From IMG/VR virus record IMGVR_UViG_3300042564_000974, positions 1-64,000 of that record: a DNA stretch of 64,000 bases; one strand, written 5' to 3'. Source of the DNA: a virus. The position numbers and the translations under genes are program-made. Under the pieces are notes generated by a model. That model searched no databases and was not told where the DNA came from. It saw nothing but the letters and a program-made list of their open reading frames with translations. Positions 15,082 through 23,044 of the stretch are shown piece by piece. The stretch's first letter is position 1. Each line of letters begins with the position of its first letter.

Positions 15082-15534
15082 TTACTTGGGCCAATTGGCT
15101 TGTATGTAGTGAATGAAAGATACCCAATTGTTGGCGTCTTGCCAACTAGGATTTCTATCTCCCATAAGATTATTTTGGTCAAGTGCTGTTAGTAACACTT
15201 CAACCTGCTCACGGGAATAGAGACGATACCCCTTGCGGTCGGCGTTTAACAACTCCGCACCGCTTGCTTTTGAGGTTCGGTATGTGGGGGCAGGAATCCA
15301 CCCCTTGCGCTCCCATTTGCGAAGGGTAACCGCAGAACGACCAATTACTTTTGCTACTGAACCAACGGTGTACAACTCACGGTGAACACCACCAATCATT
15401 ACAAGTTTCTTTGGCACCCCTCGGAACGGGTCATCAACTACTGACCCCTGCTCTGGTTTAAGAGGGCGATTCTTTGGCTTCTTTTTTCCTGGGTAATCAG
15501 GTAAGTCACCAAAAAGTTCAAGGACATCTCTCAT
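15082..15534 (-). CDS. MerR-like helix-turn-helix protein
   Basis: A 150-aa protein. The N-terminal 60 residues are basic and disordered. A MerR-type winged HTH follows: YTVGSVAKVIGRSAVTLRKW, then ERKGWIPAPTYR, and RLYSREQVEVLLTAL. Dimerisation and effector domains are lacking, so it is closer to short phage MerR/excisionase-like proteins. It may regulate an operon or act at a replication site; the context is the replication operon. Coupled to the upstream gene through ATGA. Confidence 0.75.
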   Translation of the reverse strand: MRDVLELFGDLPDYPGKKKPKNRPLKPEQGSVVDDPFRGVPKKLVMIGGVHRELYTVGSVAKVIGRSAVTLRKWERKGWIPAPTYRTSKASGAELLNADRKGYRLYSREQVEVLLTALDQNNLMGDRNPSWQDANNWVSFIHYIQANWPK

Positions 15535-15947
15535 GCCTTAAAAGCCCATGATTCTTTCTCTGTGTAAAACGACATGATGATGTCTTCCAGAGACTTGTCT
15601 GACCAAGCCAATCCTAAAATCTTGTCTTCGCTAAGTACTTCTATAACTTCTTTGACATCGTCCCAGAGGTTATTGTCTCGTGCCCACTGCTCAGCCGATG
15701 CAGTATCAAAAGAACGGGACACACGCTTTTCACGCTTAAGATTTAAATCACCGACAGTCAACCAGATGTGTCCCTTATCGTCAGGTGTACCGAAGTTTTC
15801 TACAGCAACAGACAGTTCTTTTTTCATGTCGTTGGTGCGTTTTTCAATAAGCGCAAGTGTGTCTTTTGACTTCTTGTACTCCTCAGCCAATCGCTCTAGG
15901 TAAGCAGTATCTGGCTGTGGTTGCTCTTCTCGTTTTACAACTCTCAC
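15531..15947 (-). CDS. Coiled-coil hypothetical protein (GTG start)
   Basis: A 138-aa protein starting at a GTG that overlaps the preceding stop by four bases. A long N-terminal coiled coil (YLERLAEEYKKSKDTLALIE) precedes a globular part (HIWLTVGDLNLKREKRVSRS) and a helical end. The shape is reminiscent of proteins that bind nucleases or DNA ends, but I recognise no specific family. Confidence 0.55.
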   Translation of the reverse strand: MRVVKREEQPQPDTAYLERLAEEYKKSKDTLALIEKRTNDMKKELSVAVENFGTPDDKGHIWLTVGDLNLKREKRVSRSFDTASAEQWARDNNLWDDVKEVIEVLSEDKILGLAWSDKSLEDIIMSFYTEKESWAFKA

Positions 15948-16132
15948 GAAACTACAAGACTGATGTCGGTGTCAAGAGAATGTACAAGTTCAGAAATTAA
16001 GTGCTGTGCTTCTTCTGAAGTAAGCGGAGTTGCTGTTTCTGTGTCCAACATTTGGTCATCCATAAAGTCTGTCAAAAACTTGACAAATTTTTCTGCAATT
16101 TCAATTGTTTCATAGTCATCGTATTTTTGCAT
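15944..16132 (-). CDS. Small acidic helical protein
   Basis: A 62-aa acidic protein (TIEIAEKFVKFLTDFMDDQ, SEEAQHLISELVHSL). The ATG at 16132 has GAGG seven bases upstream. Unknown; possibly a binding partner of the adjacent SNF2 helicase or coiled-coil protein. Confidence 0.55.
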   Translation of the reverse strand: MQKYDDYETIEIAEKFVKFLTDFMDDQMLDTETATPLTSEEAQHLISELVHSLDTDISLVVS

Positions 16133-16134
16133 TG

Positions 16135-17679
16135 TTATACCTCTGTATTTTTAAGGAAGTCGGAAAGTGTACCGAGATTTAGTTCAAATTTACCCTGTTG
16201 GTCGTACTGCTTGTCAAGGAACGCTGAATTAATACCACGCTTTTGCATGAGCATTTCGTACTGCCGTTCTTCAATAGACCCCTTCATTACGAACGAGGTA
16301 ATTGTGACATGGGGGTGTGTTGAGGATAGTCGGATGATACGGGCGTCTCTTTGGTCCAGTTTTCCAGCCGACCAAGGGAGGTCGTAAGAGATGAGGTAAT
16401 TGGCTTGTGGTAAGTCCACGCCATAGCCTCCCGCATCAGAGGATAAAAAGAGCCGAACATTACTGTCGGTTTGGAATTTGGTTTTAGCACGGTCTCGCTC
16501 ATCTGCACCCATACCACCCATGAAGAGTACGCTCTCTGTAAGTCCTGTAGTTGCCTCTTGGATAAGCCGTAGGTTCTTCTTAAAGAACGAGAATAGAACC
16601 ACTTTGTTATTTGGGTCTTCATTAAGTACATCCGTAATATAAGAAATAACGGCATCTAGTTTGGGTGTCTTAGCGCTCGTGGGGACCCAGTTGCTTTTGA
16701 CGATTGCTGAAGCGTACTGACTGCCTTCTGTATTTTGTGTGGGGTCGTCAAACGCTTGTGCTGAGTCCAAAACCAACTGAGGGTTATCGCAGAGCATGCG
16801 GAGCACAGTAAGGCGAGCCATAATTTGACCTTGAGCGTCATTTCCATTTCCTCCGTTGTAGTGTGCCCACAAGTCAAATCCACGACCAGTTGTTGTGATT
16901 GCTTTGCTGATTTCGTTTTGTAGGTCTTTGCTTATTTTCTCATACGCCGATGCACCTGCACTGTCAAACGGAACAGGAACGACTTGTGTGATTACTTTGG
17001 GTAATTGGTCAGCAATGTCATCACGAGTTTTTCTAATCATGACTTCTGACAAAGATTCATTTAATGCTTGTAAGTTTCGGTAACGCACTGGAGCGCCAAA
17101 GTGGTTACGCACAATGAAGGTGCGGTCAAAAATATCAAAGCGACCTAGCACTGATGGGTCAACAAACTCCATGATTGAAAACAATTCTTCTGGTTTGTTC
17201 TCAATAGGTTGACCAGTGAGTGCAAAGCGATACTGGAATCGCTTACCTAACTTCTTTAACATCTTTGAACGCTTGGCACGGGGAGACTTGATGATGGTGG
17301 CTTCATCAATCACCATTGCATTAGCCCCAAGGTGCGTCAAGAATGTCTGGTCATTAAGAAGAACCTCTGGGTTGACAATGATGTAGCGACAGCGCAATGC
17401 GGTACGCCAAAGGACTTCCCGTTGCTTGGGTGTGCCATCAATAACGACCGCCGTGGAGTCGGTGAACTTCTTAATCTCACGAAGCCATTGGTATTTCAGC
17501 GAAGACGGAACAACAATAAGCACACGGTCTACTTCATTACTTTTGATTAGTTCTTCTATAGCCGAAAGAGTTGTAACTGTCTTACCAGCACCCATGACCA
17601 TGGCAAGAAGCATTTGACCTGTGTCAGCCATCTTCTGGCTTGCTTCTTCTTGGAATGGGTAGAGAGTTCCTTTAAACAT
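16135..17679 (-). CDS. SNF2-family helicase/translocase
   Basis: 514 aa from the ATG at 17679, chosen because it overlaps the primase stop (TAATG); a TTG at 17691 is less likely. Motif I is MVMGAGKTVTT, motif II is the DEAT in MVIDEATIIKSPRAKR, motif III is ALTGQPIENK, and a C-terminal helicase domain has VLFSFFKKNL and LDQRDARIIRLS. Such proteins translocate on double-stranded DNA. In phages they are linked to replication restart or recombination, like T4 UvsW. The membership is clear and the precise job inferred. Confidence 0.88.
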   Translation of the reverse strand: MFKGTLYPFQEEASQKMADTGQMLLAMVMGAGKTVTTLSAIEELIKSNEVDRVLIVVPSSLKYQWLREIKKFTDSTAVVIDGTPKQREVLWRTALRCRYIIVNPEVLLNDQTFLTHLGANAMVIDEATIIKSPRAKRSKMLKKLGKRFQYRFALTGQPIENKPEELFSIMEFVDPSVLGRFDIFDRTFIVRNHFGAPVRYRNLQALNESLSEVMIRKTRDDIADQLPKVITQVVPVPFDSAGASAYEKISKDLQNEISKAITTTGRGFDLWAHYNGGNGNDAQGQIMARLTVLRMLCDNPQLVLDSAQAFDDPTQNTEGSQYASAIVKSNWVPTSAKTPKLDAVISYITDVLNEDPNNKVVLFSFFKKNLRLIQEATTGLTESVLFMGGMGADERDRAKTKFQTDSNVRLFLSSDAGGYGVDLPQANYLISYDLPWSAGKLDQRDARIIRLSSTHPHVTITSFVMKGSIEERQYEMLMQKRGINSAFLDKQYDQQGKFELNLGTLSDFLKNTEV

Positions 17680-18572
17680 TACAACCACCAAGGAATAACT
17701 GAAGAGCCGACAATGGCTTCTTCTAACTCTGTATCTGTCATATCCCCAATGTCCTTTGCCTTCGTGTGGCTGTACTTCATCCAGTACACACCACCCTTTA
17801 GCAATGGCATGTCTTTAAAAATCTTTTTAGCACTAGCAATACCTGCTTCATCATTGTCCATTGCAATAATCAGTTTGTCTGCAACTGAGTAGGTCAACTG
17901 CAACTGCTTCTTACTTACTTGAGCGCCGAATGTGGCAAGGCATTGCATCCCATCAAAGGATGAAGCAAAGCGAACAACATCTAAAGGTGACTCTACAAGA
18001 ATAGCAGTGGACGATTTAAAGCGCTCAATACCAAACAGTGTTTCACTCTTCTTAACACCTGTTGGGTGGTTGTACACAAAACCATTTCCCTTTTCCTGCC
18101 AACCAAGTAACTCACCTTCGGAAGAGACGATGGGAATAATCCATGCGTGCTTATCAGCGTTCCACCTGATGCCATGCTTGCGAGCAACATCTTCTGACAA
18201 GTTTCTGCTTGCAAGAATCTTTGCTGGAACTTCTTCGTAGTGGAGATACATCTGGTGGTCAACATTTGGACGCTTTTCCCACTTAGGCATCTGCAACCGT
18301 TCAACACTGTTGTTCATCAGCATTTGTGTAACAGAGAAATCGTCTTTACCTGTCAACTCCATGATGAGTTGTGGAAGTGTCCCACGAGAACCACAGGAGT
18401 AACAAATCCAAAGACCTGAGTCGGCGTTCATAGACCATGAAGGAGAGTTATCGTCCTTACCTGTGCGTGCTAGGTGGACAGGGCATCGTGCAGATATCTC
18501 TTGTCCTGCTCTACGGACATCCACACCGATGGACATCAAGAAGTCTGCGAGGTCAGTAGTTCCAGCCATCAT
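17679..18572 (-). CDS. DnaG-like DNA primase (CHC zinc finger + Toprim)
   Basis: A 297-aa primase. The N-terminal zinc site is CPVH ... CYSCG within GLWICYSCGSRGTLPQLI. The Toprim domain shows ILVESPLDVVRFA and IIAMDNDEAGIASAKKIF (the Glu and DxD metal ligands). The length is shorter than cellular DnaG because the helicase-binding domain is absent or reduced. The first ATG (18572) has AGGAGG six bases upstream, within the end of the helicase gene, which is probably its partner. Confidence 0.9.
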   Translation of the reverse strand: MMAGTTDLADFLMSIGVDVRRAGQEISARCPVHLARTGKDDNSPSWSMNADSGLWICYSCGSRGTLPQLIMELTGKDDFSVTQMLMNNSVERLQMPKWEKRPNVDHQMYLHYEEVPAKILASRNLSEDVARKHGIRWNADKHAWIIPIVSSEGELLGWQEKGNGFVYNHPTGVKKSETLFGIERFKSSTAILVESPLDVVRFASSFDGMQCLATFGAQVSKKQLQLTYSVADKLIIAMDNDEAGIASAKKIFKDMPLLKGGVYWMKYSHTKAKDIGDMTDTELEEAIVGSSVIPWWL

Positions 18573-19812
18573 TGTCCGCCTCCTCTCCGTCTTCTCCTAC
18601 TTCGGTGAAGTTCATGTTTTCCCAGTCCCACTTAATACGCACTTCACCTTTTGGTGCAGTACGAGCAAGCACTACTCGGATGATTGCTTGATTGTCAATG
18701 TCTGGGTCTGACTCCACACCAAGAATCAAATCGGAGTCTTGTGCAAACGATGAGGTGTAACCAATTGAGTCAGCAGAAATCTGCCGTGATTTCTTGTTAC
18801 CAAGTTTCCATGAAAGAACCTGTGTCGTACCAATGAGTGGAACATCAAATCTCTGTGCAAGTCGCTTTAATGAACGGGTGATGTTTGTAAGCGCTTGTGG
18901 GCTTCCCTTAGGCTCACCATTCTCATCGTCCATCAAATACACACCGTCAACGATGACAAGACCTGGTCGGTACTGCTGAATCTTTCCTGCGATAGCGCTA
19001 ACTGTTGTCAATGAAGACGCATCTTCAGTCATGATAAACGGATGCATGTTCTTGCGAATCTTGATGGACTTTTCAATCCTCTCTAGTTCTGCAATGTTTA
19101 AATCTCCACGCATGATTTTGTTGTGTGACACTCCTGCAACCAGTGCGTCATAGCGAGCCTCTTGTTCTTCAATACTCATTTCAAAAGAAACATACATTGG
19201 AGTAATACCATGAGCGTGAGCCGCTTGCGCCATGATGAGTGTCATCAGCGACTTACCCTTCTTTGCTTCACCCACAAATGTAATCAACTGCTGGGGTCGG
19301 AATCCTGCGGTGATTTTGTCCAGCCCATTGAAACCTGTCGGAATGCCACGCAAGAAGTTTGGAGTATCACGCATTTCTCTGTAACGCTCAATGCGTTGTT
19401 CCCAAGACTGGATGATGTCAACATCACGAAGATGTGCAACTTCAAGAGCCGCTTTCTGCAAACCCTCTGAAAGAATCTTTGCCGCTTCATCAGTGTCGTG
19501 TTCATTAAGGGATGGTGTAGCCGCAGTAACTGCAAGTACCAAGTGCTTGTGCTTGTACGCCATGTACAACTCATCAATGAGTCGTGGGAAAGGCTCTGCT
19601 TCTGCGTTAACAAGTTGTAGGTCTGCAAACTGTTGTTTAACTACTCGTGGTGTTGGAACGGCACTGTACTCACGCCAGTAACCAAGCAACCATAGGTAAA
19701 CCGTGGACAACTCTGAGGTGAAGTGGTCGGGACGAACACCTGCATCAACTACTTCAGTAACACTCGCACTTTGGATAATTTTGCTGATTAGCAGATGTTC
19801 GCTACTAGCCAT
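18553..19812 (-). CDS. dnaB: DnaB-like replicative helicase
   Basis: 419 aa from the ATG at 19812 (TAATG coupling). An N-terminal helical domain (SEHLLISKIIQSASVTEVV) is followed by the RecA-like ATPase with Walker A FVGEAKKGKSLM and Walker B LVIVDGVYLMD, and then TQVLSWKLGNKKSRQISADS, the usual DNA-binding loop region. It is a hexameric helicase for the phage replisome, loaded by the DnaC-like ATPase two genes upstream. Confidence 0.9.
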   Translation of the reverse strand: MASSEHLLISKIIQSASVTEVVDAGVRPDHFTSELSTVYLWLLGYWREYSAVPTPRVVKQQFADLQLVNAEAEPFPRLIDELYMAYKHKHLVLAVTAATPSLNEHDTDEAAKILSEGLQKAALEVAHLRDVDIIQSWEQRIERYREMRDTPNFLRGIPTGFNGLDKITAGFRPQQLITFVGEAKKGKSLMTLIMAQAAHAHGITPMYVSFEMSIEEQEARYDALVAGVSHNKIMRGDLNIAELERIEKSIKIRKNMHPFIMTEDASSLTTVSAIAGKIQQYRPGLVIVDGVYLMDDENGEPKGSPQALTNITRSLKRLAQRFDVPLIGTTQVLSWKLGNKKSRQISADSIGYTSSFAQDSDLILGVESDPDIDNQAIIRVVLARTAPKGEVRIKWDWENMNFTEVGEDGEEADNDGWNY

Positions 19813-20252
19813 TATGGTGCCCATGCCTTTTCTGTGCTCACAACCGTGGCTCGTGGGCCAATGATTTGAGCGACATCTTCGTTAGAGGTGTAGATGATAC
19901 GCACGGCACGGCTGAATCGCAAGTCATATTCCAAAAGTTCTGGAGACTCGTAGTAGTACACAGGACAACTAATTCCTTTGCGCAACAACCACCTGTCAAT
20001 TGCATCTACTGCATCTTCATGAATAAATGTATAAATGTCTGTACCAAGACCAAGTCGGTTAACACTGTCGGACAGTGCTTTGATTGGAAGAGTGTTTGGT
20101 TCCCACAAACGAAGAACAGCGTCCCAGTTGTCACGCCTGCGTTGAATTGTTTCTAAAAATGACTTTGAGCCAGACGGAGGTGATGCAAGAAGATTATCAA
20201 ACACCACGCCTTGCGCTAATGGTGCGTAATCAATGATGTCATTGCCTTGCAT
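19812..20252 (-). CDS. Hypothetical replication-operon protein
   Basis: 146 aa from the ATG at 20252 (TAATG with the loader gene). It shows alternating alpha/beta segments: LSDSVNRLGLGTDIYTFI, a helix AVDAIDRWLLRKGI, SCPVYYYESP, and AVRIIYTSNEDVAQIIG. The fold looks Rossmann- or HAD-like, but no catalytic signature is intact. Position between helicase loader and helicase suggests a replisome role. Confidence 0.55.
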   Translation of the reverse strand: MQGNDIIDYAPLAQGVVFDNLLASPPSGSKSFLETIQRRRDNWDAVLRLWEPNTLPIKALSDSVNRLGLGTDIYTFIHEDAVDAIDRWLLRKGISCPVYYYESPELLEYDLRFSRAVRIIYTSNEDVAQIIGPRATVVSTEKAWAP

Positions 20253-20908
20253 TATCTGACCGTGTTCTTCTCCAGCCAATCGCTCATTCGGTAATCGTCA
20301 CTCTTAAGTGGCGCCATAAGACAACTGGACTTGATGATTGACTGCAAGTTTGCGCCGTAGATGTCGTTGAGTGTTGATGCCTTGTGGATGCTTGTAATAA
20401 TCGTTGTCAATTGGTTGTGATAACGAGATTCAATCAACGATGAGATGGTCCTCTTAGTGAAGTCCGTTGGTCGTTCAGAGCCAAGGGCGTCAATCACAAC
20501 AATGTCAAAAACCTCTTGCAGATACTTCATGGTGTTTGGGTCTTCGTAACCTTCTGGTAGGTCATCACCAAACTTGATTTCGTTGTAAGACATCTGAATG
20601 TACTTCTCAGCCGTAACAAACATCCCACAAATGTTGTTGGTGTAGACGACACGCTTCAGGATGGCTTGAGCAAGATGTGTCTTACCTGAACCCGTACCAC
20701 CGACTAAGTACAGCCCCTGACCGTTCTCAACCATCTCTGGTGCTTTGTCAATCCACTTGTTGATGAGTTCCAAGGACTCTTTGTCTTTGTCTGCTGTGTT
20801 GAATGTTTCTAAGTTTTGCGTGCGGAACCTTTTTGGGATTGCGGTGTTATGCACACGCTCTACAGGAGGTCTGTTGCGCCAGTACTTTTGGCTACGAAGT
20901 TCACCCAT
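20252..20908 (-). CDS. DnaC/IstB-like helicase loader ATPase
   Basis: A 218-aa AAA+ protein. Walker A is LVGGTGSGKTH, Walker B is IVVIDALGSERPTDF, and the sensor/arginine region is SLIESRYHNQLTTIITS. It should load the DnaB-like helicase at the origin or on recombination intermediates. The N-terminus is short and basic. It lies between the initiator pair and the helicase, the usual order in phage replication modules. Confidence 0.88.
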   Translation of the reverse strand: MGELRSQKYWRNRPPVERVHNTAIPKRFRTQNLETFNTADKDKESLELINKWIDKAPEMVENGQGLYLVGGTGSGKTHLAQAILKRVVYTNNICGMFVTAEKYIQMSYNEIKFGDDLPEGYEDPNTMKYLQEVFDIVVIDALGSERPTDFTKRTISSLIESRYHNQLTTIITSIHKASTLNDIYGANLQSIIKSSCLMAPLKSDDYRMSDWLEKNTVR

Positions 20909-20910
20909 TG

Positions 20911-21300
20911 CTAAAGCCTTCTATCAGTTTCAACATCGTCATAACTATCTGGTTCCTTGTAGGTGGTCGCTTTCTTAGCGAGAGCGTCAAGATTAGCAAG
21001 GAAGGCACGCCATGGGGCAACGCCCTCCGTCAATGGTTTCTGTTTAATCTCTGTAATAAAAATATGCATCATGTCACGAATCTGTTTGGGGGTGTAGTTA
21101 GCCTCACGAAGTTTCTTTAATCCTTTTGACATCGCAGGAAAATTCACGGGGGAGTTCAACTTGCCCCAAGCGTCCTTTGGTAGGAGTTCCGAGAAGTAGG
21201 TCGTCAATCCAAATAGGGAATCTTGTCGGGGAGTCTTTTTTGGCGGAGCACTCTTAGGTTCGGCGTCTGCCCCAAATGCTGGACCCCAGTCATCAGACAC
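20911..21300 (-). CDS. Hypothetical replication-module protein (GTG start)
   Basis: 129 aa from the GTG at 21300. This start has GGAGG six bases upstream and overlaps the initiator stop in the GTG-NN-TGA arrangement, so it is better than the ATGs at 21315 or 21321. The protein has a Pro/Lys-rich N-terminus and helical core (LKKLREANYTPKQIRDMMHI, WRAFLANLDALAKK). Its position between initiator and helicase loader suggests a primosome accessory factor of the DnaT/DnaD kind, without sequence proof. Confidence 0.55.
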   Translation of the reverse strand: MSDDWGPAFGADAEPKSAPPKKTPRQDSLFGLTTYFSELLPKDAWGKLNSPVNFPAMSKGLKKLREANYTPKQIRDMMHIFITEIKQKPLTEGVAPWRAFLANLDALAKKATTYKEPDSYDDVETDRRL

Positions 21301-21769
21301 GACCAACCTCCACATCGTCATAGTCCGATTTCGGTCTCTTGTTATGGTTACTCTTATTACTCTTATTATTAACTCTTATTTGGGTGTCACTGGAGACACT
21401 AGGGGTAGTGTCAGGGGTGTCACCCCTAGTGGTGTCACTGGTGTCACTACCTAGTGTCACGGCTGACACTACCTCTGGGTTATTAAAGTTGATGATAAAT
21501 GCGTTGGAGAGGTTGTGTCCCTTGGTCCCACGGTGCTTGCGGATTAACACCCCAGCAGACTCAAGGCGCTTGACAGCACGGATAACTGTTCGGCGGTCAA
21601 CACCCACCTGCTCTGCGATGTATTTGTAGGAGGTCGTGGTGGTTTGGGTATCTGGCTTCATGTAAACCAGCAATTCCAGTAGGACTGACTTGGCTACAGA
21701 GTCCCCATTGAGATACGGCAAAACCCAGCGTGGAAAGGCTAGGAAGGGTCCTCCAAATTTTGTACTCAT
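21293..21769 (-). CDS. Winged-helix replication initiator-like protein
   Basis: 158 aa from the ATG at 21769, which has AAGGAG six bases upstream; an upstream start at 21811 has no ribosome site. The N-terminal half contains a winged HTH: LLELLVYMKPDTQTTTTSYK, YIAEQVGVDRRTVIRAVKRL and ESAGVLIRKHRG. The C-terminal half is a Thr/Ser/Asp-rich linker ending in a basic tail. This is the layout of phage and plasmid initiators or replisome organisers. It opens the replication operon beside the only divergent control region in the window, so an origin may lie close by. Confidence 0.75.
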   Translation of the reverse strand: MSTKFGGPFLAFPRWVLPYLNGDSVAKSVLLELLVYMKPDTQTTTTSYKYIAEQVGVDRRTVIRAVKRLESAGVLIRKHRGTKGHNLSNAFIINFNNPEVVSAVTLGSDTSDTTRGDTPDTTPSVSSDTQIRVNNKSNKSNHNKRPKSDYDDVEVGRV

Positions 21770-21916
21770 CTCGTACTCCTTGTTGGTTGCTACGGGGTAG
21801 TGATGATACACTTTTTTTCCAACACTTGGACATACCCTGTGTTGGTTGCTCAGACGAAGGGCTGGGGCGCTTAACTGTGTCCCAGTCCTTAGTCGTTTAT
21901 AGGGTAAAATGGTGCC
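21770..21916. promoter_or_regulatory. Divergent control region, possible operator/origin
   Basis: The 147-bp spacer between the minus-strand replication operon and the plus-strand cassette is the largest gene-free stretch. It holds an 11-bp direct repeat TGTTGGTTGCT at 21781-21791 and 21840-21850, and an inverted repeat CCAACAC (21819-21825) / GTGTTGG (21839-21845). A minus-strand TATCAT at about 21804-21809 could be the -10 of the replication operon. The repeats could be operators or initiator binding sites; function is inferred. Confidence 0.55.
21905..21910 (+). promoter_or_regulatory. Candidate leaderless promoter -10 (TAAAAT)
   Basis: GGGTAAAAT followed by exactly six bases and the ATG at 21917. 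No ribosome site is present at a usable distance. It fits a leaderless transcript for the plus-strand cassette. No convincing -35 hexamer is found 16-18 bases upstream. Confidence 0.55.
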
Positions 21917-22084
21917 ATGGCTACAAAGAAAAAAGAAGTTTGGGACACCCCAGACCCTTCCAAAAAAGACAAGAAGTTGACTCCTGAACAGAAGTCAGAA
22001 GCAAAGGCTCGTGCTAAAAAAGCAGGACGCCCTTATCCAAATCTTGTGGACAACATGGCTGTGTCCAAAAAGGGTAAGAAGTAA
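21917..22084 (+). CDS. Small lysine-rich protein (55 aa)
   Basis: 55 aa, about one third Lys or Arg (MATKKKEVWDTPDPSKKDKK, KARAKKAGRPYPNLVDNM). First gene of the plus-strand cassette. The ATG has no ribosome site but a TAAAAT element six bases upstream. The stop shares a base with the next start (TAATG). The RPYPNLVDNM motif reminds me of short basic proteins common in marine and freshwater phages; that is a memory-based impression. DNA or RNA binding is likely from charge. Confidence 0.6.
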   Translation: MATKKKEVWDTPDPSKKDKKLTPEQKSEAKARAKKAGRPYPNLVDNMAVSKKGKK

Positions 22085-22347
22085 TGGCTCCATCCAAGTC
22101 AAGTGCACCTAAAAAGTCTGCTCAGTATTACAACGATAATCCTGAAGCAAAGGCTAAAAAGGGCGCTTACGATAAAGAGTTCAACAAGAAACCAGAACAA
22201 AAAGAAAAGCGTTCTGAACTTGTTCAAGAACGCAGAGACCGTGGCGTCTATGGCAAGGGTGGCAAAGATATGTCCCACACCAAAGACGGTAAAATTGTTG
22301 CTGAATCCCCATCCACTAACCGTGGTCGTAACCGAGGAAAGAAATAA
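22084..22347 (+). CDS. Basic protein with YGKGGKDMSHTKDGK motif
   Basis: An 87-aa very basic protein. The N-terminal part (KKSAQYYNDNPEAKAKKGAY) is followed by helical charged repeats and the motif YGKGGKDMSHTKDGK, ending NRGRNRGKK. Similar small proteins with a KGGKD.SHT motif are, as I recall, widespread in aquatic phages without assigned function. TAATG junctions join it to both neighbours. A packaging or DNA-binding role is conceivable. Confidence 0.65.
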   Translation: MAPSKSSAPKKSAQYYNDNPEAKAKKGAYDKEFNKKPEQKEKRSELVQERRDRGVYGKGGKDMSHTKDGKIVAESPSTNRGRNRGKK

Positions 22348-22613
22348 TGGCTAGTAAGAAAGACCCCCGTTTAGAGCGTGCAGGTGTATCTGGTTTCAAT
22401 AAGCCCAAGGCAACTCCAGACCATCCAACAAAGTCTCATATTGTTGTTGCCAAAGAAGGTGACCAGATTAAGACTATTCGTTTTGGTCAACAGGGTGTAG
22501 AAGGTTCACCTGATGGTTCTGCTCGTAATAAAGCATTCAAAGACCGTCATGCAAAGAATATTAAGAAGGGCAAGATGAGTGCCGCTTATTGGGCAGACAA
22601 GGTAAAGTGGTGA
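22347..22613 (+). CDS. Basic protein with SHIVVAKEGD / IRFGQQGV motif
   Basis: An 88-aa basic protein. A small beta unit, KSHIVVAKEGDQIKTIRFG, then QQGVEGSPDGSARNKAFKDR and an ending GKMSAAYWADKVKW. This pattern belongs, as far as I recall, to an uncharacterised family seen in cyanophages and other aquatic phages. The ending overlaps the Dps start by four bases (GTGA). Function unknown; possibly nucleic-acid binding. Confidence 0.65.
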   Translation: MASKKDPRLERAGVSGFNKPKATPDHPTKSHIVVAKEGDQIKTIRFGQQGVEGSPDGSARNKAFKDRHAKNIKKGKMSAAYWADKVKW

Positions 22614-23044
22614 GCGCATTAACTGATGACCTCAAGACATTGATGGCTGATGTTGTCACGATGTACTTCGTGGCACATGGTTATCACTGGAATGTTGAAG
22701 GACAAGACTTCTCTCAGTACCATGACCTTTTTGCGGATATCTACGAAGATGTCTATAGCAGTATTGACCCTATTGCGGAAAACCTTCGCAAGTTGGATGA
22801 GTATGCGCCATTTACTCTTAGTAAGTTTACTGACCTTCGTACCGTTGAGTCAGTAGAAGTTAAACCTGAGCCACAGGCAATGGCAAAAGCCTTGTTGAAA
22901 GTTAATGACGGTGTCATTGAAACAATCAACAAGGCTTTTAAGTCTGCTGAAAAAGCAGGCGAGCAGGGCATTATGGACTTCCTAGCAAGTCGTGACGACA
23001 TGCATAAGAAGTGGCGCTGGCAACTTACCGCTTCTACTAAATAG
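22610..23044 (+). CDS. dps: Dps-family ferritin-like protein
   Basis: 144 aa from the GTG at 22610, which overlaps the previous stop (GTGA); an ATG at 22589 is less likely. The Dps signature is clear: AHGYHWNVEG ... YHDLFADIYEDVYSSIDPIAEN. The ferroxidase ligands H26, H38, D53 and E57 have the family's 12/15/4 spacing, so iron oxidation is probably intact. Dps cages bind DNA and remove Fe2+ and peroxide. It could protect phage or host DNA, or store iron. Its 3' end overlaps the convergent late operon by eight bases. Confidence 0.9.
   Translation: MSALTDDLKTLMADVVTMYFVAHGYHWNVEGQDFSQYHDLFADIYEDVYSSIDPIAENLRKLDEYAPFTLSKFTDLRTVESVEVKPEPQAMAKALLKVNDGVIETINKAFKSAEKAGEQGIMDFLASRDDMHKKWRWQLTASTK

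Noticed and set aside
22589-22609. Longer N-terminus for Dps from the ATG at 22589
   Set aside because: It would overlap the upstream gene by 25 bases; the GTG at 22610 gives the usual GTGA coupling and a normal Dps N-terminus.
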